From Desmonostoc muscorum FACHB-395 (lineage in GTDB: Bacteria > Cyanobacteriota > Cyanobacteriia > Cyanobacteriales > Nostocaceae), in assembly GCF_014698035.1 (NCBI RefSeq), contig NZ_JACJSF010000009.1, positions 113,057 through 177,056 of the forward strand: a DNA stretch of 64,000 nt. The letters are read 5' to 3'. Shown in pieces: positions 51,867-60,108 of the stretch. The position numbers and the translations under genes were made by a program. The notes below the pieces were generated by a model, which saw nothing but the letters and a program-made list of their open reading frames with translations, did no database searches and was not told the DNA's origin. The first letter of the stretch is position 1. Each line of letters begins with the position of its first letter.

Positions 51867-52997
51867 ATGGTAACTATTAAAAAGAAAGCGGCTCACAACC
51901 CCTTAGCTGAGTATATAGAACGGCTGCAAAAAGGAGAAGCATTACTCCCAAATAGTCCAGAAAATGTATTAGAAGTAGTTGGTATTCTTAAAAGCTATGG
52001 TGTAGTTTTAGATGCCTACTCAAAAAATCTTAACTATATTGCCGAGTATCAGTTTTTAATATTTTTCCCATTTTTTAAATACTTTAATGGAGAGGTTTCT
52101 GTTGAGAAATTACTCCGGCACTGGTGGCATAATCGAATTAATTTTGAGTATGCCGAATATTGTATGAAAGCCATGATGTGGCATGGTGGCGGTGGACTAG
52201 ATACATATTTAGATACAACAGAATTTAAAGAAAGAGCGCAAGCCGTTATTGCCGCAAAATTTAAAAACAACCCCTTAATTTTGGGTGTTAACCAACTATT
52301 TCCAGATTTCTTAACAGAACAATTGCGTGTCTCTGCTTACTACACAGGTTTAGGTCAATTTTGGCGAGTCATGGCTGATATTTTCCTCAGCTTATCAGAC
52401 CTCTACGACCAAGGCAAAATAAAATCGATTTCCGAAGTTGTAGAACATATTAAAGCAGGGTTGGTGGCAAATGCATCAAACCCAATTACCTACGCCGTCA
52501 AAATACGGGGTGAAGTCTATGAAATCATTCATAAAAGCGTTGGTTTGACCTTCTTAGCAGATACAGCAATACCTTATGTAGAAGCAGTATTCTTTCGGGG
52601 AACTCCTTTTCACGGTACAGTTTCATACAACGCCCAAGGTTATCAAATCCCCCCAGATCAAACGCGATTTCAGTATGGCGCATTATATGCCGATCCTTTA
52701 CCTATTGGCGGCGCGGGTATTCCTCCCACCTTGTTGATGCAAGATATGCGTCATTATCTTCCAGAGTATTTGCACGAAATTTATCGTCGCAGTCTTCGGG
52801 GTGAAGATGATTTGCGGGTACAAATTTGTATGAGTTTCCAAAAATCGATGTTTTGCGTGACAACAGCAACGATTTTGGGACTGATGCCTTATCCTTTGGA
52901 TACTAAAGATCCAAATGAGGAAAAAGGTAATCGAGTTTATTTAGAGAAGTGGATGAGTCGTTTAGAAACTTCGCGGTTACTGGATGTGAATAAATAA
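51867..52997 (+). CDS. cupA: CO2 hydration protein CupA (ChpY)
   Basis: 376 residues. Core sequence NFEYAEYCMKAMMWHGGGGL, then DTYLDTTEFKERAQ, VYEIIHKSVGLTFLADTAIP and RGTPFHGTVSYNAQGYQIPP with many conserved aromatics. CupA sits at the tip of NdhF3 in NDH-1MS and hydrates CO2 to bicarbonate at a zinc site. I choose ATG 51867 with GGAGAGATAGCA upstream; the in-frame ATG at 51789 would add 26 residues translated from a repeat tract. Confidence 0.96.
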   Translation: MVTIKKKAAHNPLAEYIERLQKGEALLPNSPENVLEVVGILKSYGVVLDAYSKNLNYIAEYQFLIFFPFFKYFNGEVSVEKLLRHWWHNRINFEYAEYCMKAMMWHGGGGLDTYLDTTEFKERAQAVIAAKFKNNPLILGVNQLFPDFLTEQLRVSAYYTGLGQFWRVMADIFLSLSDLYDQGKIKSISEVVEHIKAGLVANASNPITYAVKIRGEVYEIIHKSVGLTFLADTAIPYVEAVFFRGTPFHGTVSYNAQGYQIPPDQTRFQYGALYADPLPIGGAGIPPTLLMQDMRHYLPEYLHEIYRRSLRGEDDLRVQICMSFQKSMFCVTTATILGLMPYPLDTKDPNEEKGNRVYLEKWMSRLETSRLLDVNK

Positions 52998-53022
52998 CTG
53001 AATTTATACAGAGAAATTTCAG

Positions 53023-53880
53023 ATGCTTCTCAATCGCTATAAAAACCTTCATGTAATTCAGCAACTTGATCCAGTGCAAGATCATTGCCGGATTTATAGC
53101 TTGATGAATGGCTATGAGTTTCCTTGGGATATGACGCGATCGCTCGAAGTTGCTTTGATGCGAACTTATTGCGTTCCTAGTATTTCTAAATTGCTGAATC
53201 AGACAGGAGAATTTACCCATTGTCCGCAAAAACGCTACGATGACACGTCAATAATTGTTGGAGAGATGATTAAGTGGGGTTATGATAGCGATCGCGGCAA
53301 ACAAGCCCTGCAACGCATGAATGCACTCCACGGACGCTTCAAGATTGACAACGACAATTTTCTGTATGTACTTTCAACTTTCATTTTCGAGCCTATTCGC
53401 TGGAATGCGCAGTTTGGTTGGCGACTGATGTGCGAACAAGAAAAATTAGCGTCCTTTTACTTCTGGCGAGAAGTAGGTAAGCAAATGCAGATTCAGAATA
53501 TCCCTGAAACCTACGAAGAATTGGAGCGCTATAACCTTGACTACGAACGTCAAAAATTTTGCTATTCAGATACAAATTGTCGAGTTGGGGAAGCTACACG
53601 CGATTTATTTTTGAGTTGGTTTCCTTCGTGGATGCGTTCTGCCATCAAACCAGGTATCTACGCTTTACTAGATGAGACAATGCTCGATGCCTTTGGTTTT
53701 CCCTATCCGTCGCCATTGCTGCGATCGGCTATGGTAAGTCTACTAAAAATCCGAGCCAAATTAATCAGGTTATTCCCACCTCGGAATCAGCCTAATTTTT
53801 ATATTGACTCTCCTATCCCCAGCTATCCCACTGGCTATGATATTGCAAATGTGGGGCCATCGGAAAATTTTAAGCAGTAA
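53023..53880 (+). CDS. MpaB/rubber-oxygenase-like protein in the NDH-1MS operon
   Basis: 285 residues resembling the oxygenase MpaB (DUF2236) family: N-terminal helices MLLNRYKNLHVIQQLDPVQD, ETYEELERYNLDYERQKFCY and WFPSWMRSAIKPGIYALLDE. The family (latex-clearing protein and MpaB) binds heme and oxidises hydrophobic substrates; the heme-ligand histidine is not obvious to me in this sequence, so activity is uncertain. It starts 25 bp after cupA, so it is probably in the inducible CO2-uptake operon, in the place where other strains have cupS. The substrate is unknown. Confidence 0.8.
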   Translation: MLLNRYKNLHVIQQLDPVQDHCRIYSLMNGYEFPWDMTRSLEVALMRTYCVPSISKLLNQTGEFTHCPQKRYDDTSIIVGEMIKWGYDSDRGKQALQRMNALHGRFKIDNDNFLYVLSTFIFEPIRWNAQFGWRLMCEQEKLASFYFWREVGKQMQIQNIPETYEELERYNLDYERQKFCYSDTNCRVGEATRDLFLSWFPSWMRSAIKPGIYALLDETMLDAFGFPYPSPLLRSAMVSLLKIRAKLIRLFPPRNQPNFYIDSPIPSYPTGYDIANVGPSENFKQ

Positions 53881-53933
53881 AGCTCTGACAAACTTGTTTA
53901 AGTGATTGGGATCTATCAGGAACTCTTGTTATA

Positions 53934-54310
53934 TTAGGCTTCTGGTTCGATACCTAAAGAGCGCAATTGAGCAGTTAAGCGATCGGCTCTTTCCTCGCCA
54001 GTCAACAACAAATTACCTTGCAAATCCCACCAGCGTAGCCAAGGTAATTCCATATTGTAATATTGTCCCTGCCAAATTCCTAACTCAACTCCTAAAGGAT
54101 GTATGGGATAATGTCCGCGTTCATTTGCTGTTAATAACAGTATTGCCCATCAGGATGACGTTTTTGTAATATCGGTTTAATAGAGTCCGTTAGCAGAATG
54201 CTTTGGGGATGTTCCTGAAAGTTTTTTACGAATGTACCGTCAGACTCTGGTAGCTGTGTATGGTCTGGGAACGGTGTGAGAGCGGTGGATGGGTCGGTTG
54301 CAGAGGTCAT
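53934..54310 (-). pseudogene. Degenerate Uma2 family gene with central deletion
   Basis: Start ATG 54310 reads MTSATDPSTALTPFPDHTQL, QEHPQSILLTDSIKPILQK and RHPDGQYCY, then a stop: the usual Uma2 N-terminus up to about residue 58. A different frame resumes ERGHYPIHPLGVELGIWQGQ and ELPWLRWWDLQGNLLLTGEE, ending RADRLTAQLRSLGIEPEA at 53934: the usual Uma2 C-terminus. About half of the protein, including the PD-(D/E)xK core, is missing. A nonfunctional remnant. Confidence 0.75.
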
Positions 54311-54398
54311 AAGATTACCTTTGCAGGAGTTAAGGGTTGTTTTTTAGTTTAGCAGTGGAAGGAGGGAGATACCTGCGGTAGGCTACATCAAGGCTATT

Positions 54399-54818
54399 CT
54401 AAATATTCTCCACCCATAAAAGATGACTGATGTAAGTACTGCTTCTAAGTGCATTGTAAAATTTTTCGTCTGCTGTTACCATCTGGCATTGTTGAGTAAT
54501 AGCAAGGGCTAAGTATAAACTGTCATACACTGCACGATCGCTCTGAAGGGCAATATCTAAAGCAAGTGGCATTAACGGCTGAGATAAGTACACCTCTACA
54601 GGAACTGCATTTAAATCTGCTAATATTTGTCTTGCATTTTCAGCCGTGTCTTCACCACGGCGGACTCGTTTCCACAAGACGTTTCCCACTTCTGGGAAGA
54701 AAAAATCTGGAACGAAGAAAGTATGGTTACTTGCTACTAAACGCCTAGCTGCATCAGAGTAGACTTCAGGAATGAACCACTTTATCGCAATGCTAGCATC
54801 TAAAACATACTGACTCAC
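54399..54818 (-). CDS. vapC: PIN-domain ribonuclease toxin (VapC family)
   Basis: 139 residues with the PIN acidic residues: YVLDASIAIKWFIPEVY (Asp7), FFPEVGNVLWKRV (Glu44 region), RAVYDSLYLALA and QMVTADEKFYN near the C-terminus. VapC toxins cut tRNA or rRNA. The preceding gene is a ribbon-helix-helix antitoxin overlapping it by 4 bp. Translationally coupled pair. Confidence 0.88.
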   Translation of the reverse strand: MSQYVLDASIAIKWFIPEVYSDAARRLVASNHTFFVPDFFFPEVGNVLWKRVRRGEDTAENARQILADLNAVPVEVYLSQPLMPLALDIALQSDRAVYDSLYLALAITQQCQMVTADEKFYNALRSSTYISHLLWVENI

Positions 54819-55069
54819 CGTTCTCTATCCTCGCGGATAAGTTCAGTGCTATCACTAAAAATTTTTCCTGTATATCTAACTTGAGCGCGTGCTACAGCTT
54901 CTCTGGTTCTTTCCATGTCGCTGCCAGTGTGGTAGTGTGTCGCTTTTTCAGCCGCTTGTTGTAGAATCTGCTTTAGTTCTTCTTGCAAAGACCTACCGTG
55001 TTGTTTGGCAAGAGTTTCTAGCTTTTCTAGAATAATGGGATCTAAATTTTCAACTAAGATTTGAGCCAT
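54815..55069 (-). CDS. vapB: FitA/VapB-like ribbon-helix-helix antitoxin
   Basis: 84 residues. MAQILVENLDPIILEKLETL and AKQHGRSLQEELKQILQQAA form the ribbon-helix-helix DNA-binding fold of FitA/Arc antitoxins; the rest is a toxin-binding tail (GKIFSDSTELIREDR). It neutralises the downstream VapC and represses the pair. Its stop overlaps the toxin start by 4 bp. Confidence 0.85.
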   Translation of the reverse strand: MAQILVENLDPIILEKLETLAKQHGRSLQEELKQILQQAAEKATHYHTGSDMERTREAVARAQVRYTGKIFSDSTELIREDRER

Positions 55070-55240
55070 AATTCTATAGTTGTTTTTTCTCTGCTTTTAT
55101 TCAAGATTTGAAATTAGTTTAGCAAGTGTAGACGCAAAGAGTCTTATTCTGAGACATAGCACTGTTTTTGTAAAGCTAGGTTCCAGGTCTTCAGGCTTTC
55201 TTATGTGAAAATTAATACAAATATTCTGGGAGTTGCAAAG

Positions 55241-56269
55241 ATGGCTTGGGTAGCAGGTGATCAATTGCAAGGTGGCAAATATACTATTGAAAAGGAATTG
55301 GGAAGGGGACGGTTTGGTATTACTTATTTGGTAAGAAATAAAAAAGGCGATCGCCAAGTCATTAAAACCTTAAATGATGATTTACTAAATTCCCTTAACC
55401 AGTCGGAGCGCGAACGGCTAAAGACAATGTTTTTGCGGGAGGCTTTAAAGCTTCAGAGGTGTAAGCACAAGTATATTGTGGAGGTCGTAGACTCCTTTGA
55501 GGAAGCAGACCGTTTGTGTTTGGTAATGGAGTATGTAGATGGTGTGAGTTTAGCTGATCGTCGCCAACAAATTCTTTCTGAACAAGAGGCACTACACTAT
55601 ATTCAGCAAATTGGTGAAGCTTTAATAGTTGTGCATGAAAATCGATTGATTCATCGAGATGTGCATCCAGGAAATATCTTTTTGCGGGTGCGAGAAGGAC
55701 AGCCGGAAGCGGTGCTGATTGATTTTGGTTTAGCTCTGGATTTTGACCACATCTTAACCACAAGCCGAACCAAGGAAACTTCTGAGGGATTTACACCCCC
55801 TGAGCTTTATGCTCAACATACTAAACCAACAGGGGCATATAGCGATATCTATTCTTTGGCGGCAACTCTTTATGTGCTTCTGACCGGAAAAACACCAGTG
55901 GATGCGTTTAAACGGAAGGTTGATAATGCTCGTTTAGTAGCTCCAAAAGAACATAATCCTCAGATTAGCGATCGCACCAACCGCGCAATTTTAACAGGCA
56001 TGAAGCTAGATTTTAAGCAGCGTTCTCAATCAATGCGAGAATGGCTCGACTCTCTGGGGTTAACAGGTGAAACTCCTCAGTCTGTCTCAACTGTATCCTC
56101 TAACACTAACTCAAATTGGGAGCGAAGAATTCAGGTTTGGGGAGTGGTGATAGCTGCGATCGCAGTTTTTGTAAGCTTACTTGCAGCCATTCCTTCTTGG
56201 ATTCCTATTGTCAACCCATCTAATCAACCGTCACAGTCTCCTAGTCCATCATCTACAAAAACACCGTAA
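55241..56269 (+). CDS. Serine/threonine protein kinase-like protein with a C-terminal membrane segment
   Basis: 342 residues. Kinase domain: GRGRFGITYLV (ATP loop), RQVIKTL (VAIK lysine), LCLVMEYVDGVSL hinge, catalytic loop HRDVHPGN, where the usual Lys is His, LIDFGLA (DFG), GFTPPELY (APE-like) and SDIYSLAATLYVLLTG. A C-terminal hydrophobic segment (GVVIAAIAVFVSLLAAIPSW) and Pro/Ser tail follow. The start is ATG 55241; the in-frame codon 12 residues earlier is GTG. The catalytic Asp is kept, so activity is possible. Targets unknown. Confidence 0.85.
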   Translation: MAWVAGDQLQGGKYTIEKELGRGRFGITYLVRNKKGDRQVIKTLNDDLLNSLNQSERERLKTMFLREALKLQRCKHKYIVEVVDSFEEADRLCLVMEYVDGVSLADRRQQILSEQEALHYIQQIGEALIVVHENRLIHRDVHPGNIFLRVREGQPEAVLIDFGLALDFDHILTTSRTKETSEGFTPPELYAQHTKPTGAYSDIYSLAATLYVLLTGKTPVDAFKRKVDNARLVAPKEHNPQISDRTNRAILTGMKLDFKQRSQSMREWLDSLGLTGETPQSVSTVSSNTNSNWERRIQVWGVVIAAIAVFVSLLAAIPSWIPIVNPSNQPSQSPSPSSTKTP

Positions 56270-56380
56270 ATTTAGCTCAACTTTCATTGTGTGTTGTGCA
56301 AAATTCTGCAAGACTGTATTATTTATGAAACACACTTAAGTCATAGAAAACACCTATATCCAACTTTTTTAAAGTGTTTT

Positions 56381-56413
56381 AATTACGAATTACGAATTAC
56401 GGATTACGAATTA
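56381..56413. repeat. ATTACGA heptamer array
   Basis: Four to five tandem ATTACGA heptamers (one ATTACGG) immediately upstream of the truncated kinase gene, ending 14 bp before its ATG. Another member of the short-tandem-repeat class. Confidence 0.75.
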
Positions 56414-56426
56414 TTTAGGGGTTTTC

Positions 56427-57041
56427 ATGCCTTGGACAACTGGACAACGATTACAAAGTGGCAAATATGTAATTGATAAAGTCCTTGGACAGGGGGGATT
56501 TGGTATTACTTATAAGGCTTTGCATGTTGAGCTAAACCGGACAGTAGTCATTAAGACACCCAATGAATATCTCAGCCATGACCCAGAATATGACAAGTAT
56601 ATAGACCGATTTATCCAAGAAGGACGAACACTAGCACGCTTGTCTCAAGACCCTCATCCTCACATTGTGGGAGTGATTGACTTGTTTAAGGAAGATACTA
56701 TCCACTGCTTGGTGATGGATTTTGTACCAGGAGAAAATTTGTTTGAGGCAGTAAAACGTAGAGGGGCGTTACCAGAAGCAGAGATTATACCCTGTATCCG
56801 CCAGATTGGGGAAGCTTTAGTGGTGGTACATCAGGCAGGTTTAGTACACAGAGATGCCCATCCCGGAAATATCATGTTGCGGAGTAATGGCAAAGCTGTT
56901 CTGATTGACTTTGGCATTGCGAAAGAACTCGTGCCTAAAACTTTGAGTTCAAAGGGTATTGCAGGTAATGAGGGATTTGCGCCTTATGAGCAGATGAGCA
57001 GAGGTAGTCGAGATCCAACGGTCGATGTTTTAGGTACATAG
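56427..57041 (+). pseudogene. C-terminally truncated serine/threonine kinase
   Basis: 204 residues: MPWTTGQRLQSGKYVIDKVL then GQGGFGITYKALHVELNRTV, the catalytic loop HRDAHPGN, LIDFGIAKE and GFAPYEQMSRGSRDPTVDV, then an abrupt GT and a stop. The kinase C-lobe (segment after the APE motif, about 70-100 residues) is missing. It begins with the same TTGQRLQ-GKY leader as typical cyanobacterial kinases. Probably a decaying gene, although a short product could be made. Adjacent to the full kinase at 55.2 kb. Confidence 0.75.
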
Positions 57042-57151
57042 CTTACTCAAGCTCTAAAAGCTAACTGGCAAAAGATTTTGTAGCTGTTAAGCGATCGCCC
57101 AAAAGAGAGCCAATATAATATTTATCGATTGATTCACTACCTAACCAAGAA

Positions 57152-57174
57152 TCTCCCGATTAAAATTCGGGAGA
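57152..57174. other. Hairpin without a U tract
   Basis: TCTCCCGA (57152-57159) pairs with TCGGGAGA (57167-57174) around 7 nt. On neither strand does a T run follow at once. It lies between the truncated kinase and the next minus-strand gene; termination is possible but weakly supported. Confidence 0.4.
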
Positions 57175-57205
57175 GTGTCAAAAAACCCCAAATGTATTGT
57201 CTTTA

Positions 57206-57568
57206 TCAAATAACAACCTCTTGCTTAGGTTTCCGCACTGGACGCTTGCGTTCGCTGCGACGAACGCCCCCTGCCATTTTGTACTCATCGCTATTCTTGC
57301 CATACTTTGCAGCTACGCTGACTAAGACATGTTCTGTTAGTTCCATCAGCGACTTTTCGGCTAATTCTAAAGCTCCCTGAGTTAGATCCACAGTGGAGAG
57401 GCTGGAGTTATAAGTTTCCAACTTGTCCTGTGTTTTTTTGATGGCGGCGGCAAAAGTGTCAATAGTGACTCCATTACCTAAATCTAAGGTGGAACTAATC
57501 GATTTCAAAGCGGCAATCCGACGCTGTGCCCTATCAAGTACTTTAGACCCACGTTTTGGACGTGACAT
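57206..57568 (-). CDS. Conserved hypothetical protein
   Basis: 120 residues: MSRPKRGSKVLDRAQRRIAA, LDLGNGVTIDTFAAAIKKTQ, LAEKSLMELTEHVLVSVAAK and a C-terminal YGKNSDEYKMAGGVRRSERK with a basic tail. It is mostly helical, with a positively charged C-terminus. I do not recognise a family. GGAAAG upstream of ATG 57568 supports the start. It lies in a decayed, repeat-rich neighbourhood; origin could be mobile. Confidence 0.6.
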   Translation of the reverse strand: MSRPKRGSKVLDRAQRRIAALKSISSTLDLGNGVTIDTFAAAIKKTQDKLETYNSSLSTVDLTQGALELAEKSLMELTEHVLVSVAAKYGKNSDEYKMAGGVRRSERKRPVRKPKQEVVI

Positions 57569-57741
57569 AAATAACTTTCCTTTTGTTAATCATGCACTAG
57601 GATAAAAACTGGCTTATATCCTTGTCTTTACACCATTAGAATAAACAAAACCAAGGTGATTAACACCCGCAATATTCAGTATTATTAAAAGTATTTAGCA
57701 CAAAAAGCATTTTATTTATTGCGTGAATTTATTGAGGCTTA

Positions 57742-57909
57742 CCCGAATTCAATAAACAACCGCCCAAATTCAATAAACGATCGCCCAAATTCAATAAACA
57801 ATCGCCCGAATTCAATAAACAACCGCCCGAATTCAATAAACGATCACCCGAATTCAAAAAACAATCGCCCGAATTCAATAAACAACTGCCCGAATTCAAT
57901 AAACGATCG
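57742..57909. repeat. Eight-copy 21-bp tandem repeat
   Basis: Eight full units of 21 bp (starting CCCGAATTCAATAAAC, ending AACCG or GATCG) and a partial ninth. Variation between units is limited to a few positions (G/A at position 4, AAC/GAT in the tail). No spacers separate the units, so this is not a CRISPR array. Confidence 0.9.
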
Positions 57910-58019
57910 CCCAATACGCTTGAGTTAAGCATTTCTTCTCTTCTCTCTGTTTCCTCTGCGCCTCTGCGGTTCGTTAAAAATTTGACTTTGATAAAGAATC
58001 TTAGCCTCACCTGAACTGT

Positions 58020-58095
58020 GTGAAAATTAATACAAATATTTTGAAAGTTGCAAAGATCGCTTTGGCAGTAGGCGATCGGTTGCAAAGTGAGAAAT
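58020..58095 (+). repeat. Degenerate duplicate of the 5' end of the kinase gene
   Basis: GTGAAAATTAATACAAATAT, then the GTTGCAAAGATCGCT and GATCGGTTGCAAAGTGAGAA segments, match 55205-55280 (5' leader and first codons of the kinase gene) with about 80% identity by eye. The duplicate lost its ATG and frame. It lies 100 bp upstream of the M61 peptidase gene. Confidence 0.7.
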
Positions 58096-58196
58096 AAACT
58101 AGGTTTTGACTACCACAGCCAATAAAAGGCGAAACTTAACATGCAAATTTGTCATCATGAGAGAAATTACCTATCGATTATTAACTCAGCACCAAG

Positions 58197-59978
58197 ATGA
58201 CCGAAGCAACAGCAACTCGTCCCAACGCATATATCCAGGAAACTGGCCCGGCGATTCATTACCTAGTAGCAATGTCTCAACCAGAAACCCATCTGTTTGA
58301 GGTAACTTTACGCATTGTCGATTACCCCTCGCCGATTCTCGATTTAAAATTGCCGGTATGGACACCCGGTTCCTACTTAGTTCGGGAATATGCCAAGAAT
58401 TTACAGGATTTTGTGGTTTTTGCAGAGGATAAGCCTTTACCTTGGCGAAAAATCAGCAAAAATCACTGGCAGGTAGACAAAACAGGTGTTTCAGAATTAA
58501 CTATACGTTACCGAATTTTTGCCAATGAGCTATCGGTACGGACAAATCACTTGGATGCAACCCACGGTTATTTCAATGGTGCAGCATTATTTTTTAGACT
58601 ACCGGGCTGGGATAAGCAACCCATTCGCGTTACCATCGTACCACCATACCCAGAATGGCAGGTAACAACTGCTCTACATACCATAGGTGAGGAAACAAAT
58701 ACTTTCTGGGCTAGCAATTTTGATACTTTGGTGGATACTCCCTTTGAGATTGGTAGCCATCAATTGTATAAATTTGAGGTCTTGGGAAAACCCCATGAAC
58801 TGGCAATTTGGGGGAAAGGTAATTACCAAGTTCAGCAGTTGATTGCTGATATCCAAAAAATTATTGAAGTAGAAGCGCAGATGTTCGGCGGTTTGCCTTA
58901 TGAGCGATATGTATTTCTGCTACATTTATTTAGCCAAGCTTTTGGCGGTTTGGAGCATAAAGACTCTTGCTCGTTAATTTACCAGCGTTTTGGGTTTCGC
59001 GCTCAGGAAAAATACGATCGCTTTATCCAATTAGTTGCACACGAATTCTTTCACTTGTGGAATGTCAAACGAATTCGCCCAAAAGCATTAGAAGTTTTTG
59101 ATTATGACCAAGAAAACTACACACCATCATTATGGTTTTGTGAAGGTACTACTAGTTACTATGACTTGTTAATTCCTTTGCGGGCAGAAATTTATGATGT
59201 TAAGTCGTATTTGAATAACTTGAGCAAAGAAATTACCAGATATGAAACGACACCGGGGCGCAAGGTACAACCCGTTTCCGAGTCGAGTTTTGATGCCTGG
59301 ATTAAACTCTATCGCCCCGATGCCAATAGCGGTAATTCTCAAATTTCTTACTATTTAAAGGGAGAAATGGTATCGTTGTTGCTGGATTTACTGATTCGTT
59401 CCACTCACGACAATCAGCGTTCCCTCGATGACGTGATGCTAAAAATGTGGCAGCAATTCGGGAAAGATGAAATTGGCTATACTCCAGAACAGTTGCAGGA
59501 AGTTATAGAATCTGTCGCCGGAATCGATTTGACTGATTTCTTTAAACGCTACATTGATAGTACTGATGATTTACCTTTCAATCAGTATCTAGAACCCTTT
59601 GGCTTGCATTTGGCAGCTGAACAGCAGGAAGAACCTTACCTGGGTGTGAGAATAAATACAGAGAATGGGCGGGAGATGATTAAGTTTGTGGAAACTGATT
59701 CACCTGCACAAGTAGGGGGAATTGATGCAGGTGATGAGTTGTTAGCAATTGACGGGATTAAGGTAACAGCGAGTAGTTTAAGCGATCGCCTGAAAGATTA
59801 CCAACCAAACGATACCATCCAAGTCACAGTTTTCCATCAAGACGAACTGCGTACCTATTCCATTACCCTCGCGTCACCACAGCCCACTCGATATCAGGTA
59901 AAACCTGTTGAGCGTCCTAACTCTACACAGCAACAAAACTTTGCTGGATGGCTTGGGGTTGCGATCGCAACTGTTTAA
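58197..59978 (+). CDS. M61 family metallopeptidase with C-terminal PDZ domain
   Basis: 593 residues. The zinc site is VAHEFFHLWNVKRIRP (His282, His286), with GGLEHKDS upstream and a downstream Glu in FCEGTTSYYDLLIPL. The C-terminal PDZ domain has the YLGVRINTENGREMIKFVET, then DAGDELLAIDGIKVT sequence. The N-terminal half is a beta domain typical of glycyl-aminopeptidase-like proteins. It lies upstream of pyk, convergent, with a long repeat between. Confidence 0.9.
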   Translation: MTEATATRPNAYIQETGPAIHYLVAMSQPETHLFEVTLRIVDYPSPILDLKLPVWTPGSYLVREYAKNLQDFVVFAEDKPLPWRKISKNHWQVDKTGVSELTIRYRIFANELSVRTNHLDATHGYFNGAALFFRLPGWDKQPIRVTIVPPYPEWQVTTALHTIGEETNTFWASNFDTLVDTPFEIGSHQLYKFEVLGKPHELAIWGKGNYQVQQLIADIQKIIEVEAQMFGGLPYERYVFLLHLFSQAFGGLEHKDSCSLIYQRFGFRAQEKYDRFIQLVAHEFFHLWNVKRIRPKALEVFDYDQENYTPSLWFCEGTTSYYDLLIPLRAEIYDVKSYLNNLSKEITRYETTPGRKVQPVSESSFDAWIKLYRPDANSGNSQISYYLKGEMVSLLLDLLIRSTHDNQRSLDDVMLKMWQQFGKDEIGYTPEQLQEVIESVAGIDLTDFFKRYIDSTDDLPFNQYLEPFGLHLAAEQQEEPYLGVRINTENGREMIKFVETDSPAQVGGIDAGDELLAIDGIKVTASSLSDRLKDYQPNDTIQVTVFHQDELRTYSITLASPQPTRYQVKPVERPNSTQQQNFAGWLGVAIATV

Positions 59979-59982
59979 TTTT

Positions 59983-60108
59983 GGGAATTGGGGAGAGGAC
60001 TTGGGGACAAGGAGAATTGGGGACAAGGGGAAAGACTTGTTTCAAGTTCTCACTTCTTCTCCCCGTGTCCCCGTGTCCCCGTGTCCCCTTGTCCCCTTGT
60101 CCCCAGTT
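59983..60108 (+). repeat. Dispersed hairpin-forming repeat after the M61 gene
   Basis: GGACTTGGGGACAAGG and GGGGACAAGGGG units, the AAAGACTTGTTTCAAGTTCT core, and CCCCGTGTCC/CCCCTTGTCC octamers (about seven). The stem could end both convergent genes. Closest to the copy at 14.34-14.46 kb. Confidence 0.8.

Larger units (their letters stand above)
57569..58196. other. Repeat-rich stretch without a supported gene
   Basis: 628 bp. It contains the 21-bp tandem array (57742-57909), a complement of the CGAACCGCAGAGGCGCAGAG element (57945-57985), and a fragment resembling the 5' end of the kinase gene (58020-58095). The rest is AT-rich. No gene is supported; the frame reading NNRPNSI over the array is only translated repeat. 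Confidence 0.7.

Noticed and set aside
52998..53022. A cupS-like gene after cupA
   Set aside because: The next gene encodes an MpaB-like protein; no short CupS-like reading frame is present between.
57742..57909. CRISPR array
   Set aside because: Units are contiguous with no unique spacers, and no cas genes lie nearby.
57719..57928. A 69-codon reading frame of NNRPNSI repeats over the 21-bp array
   Set aside because: It is only the translation of the tandem repeat in a frame that happens to lack stops; no ribosome-binding site or family supports it.
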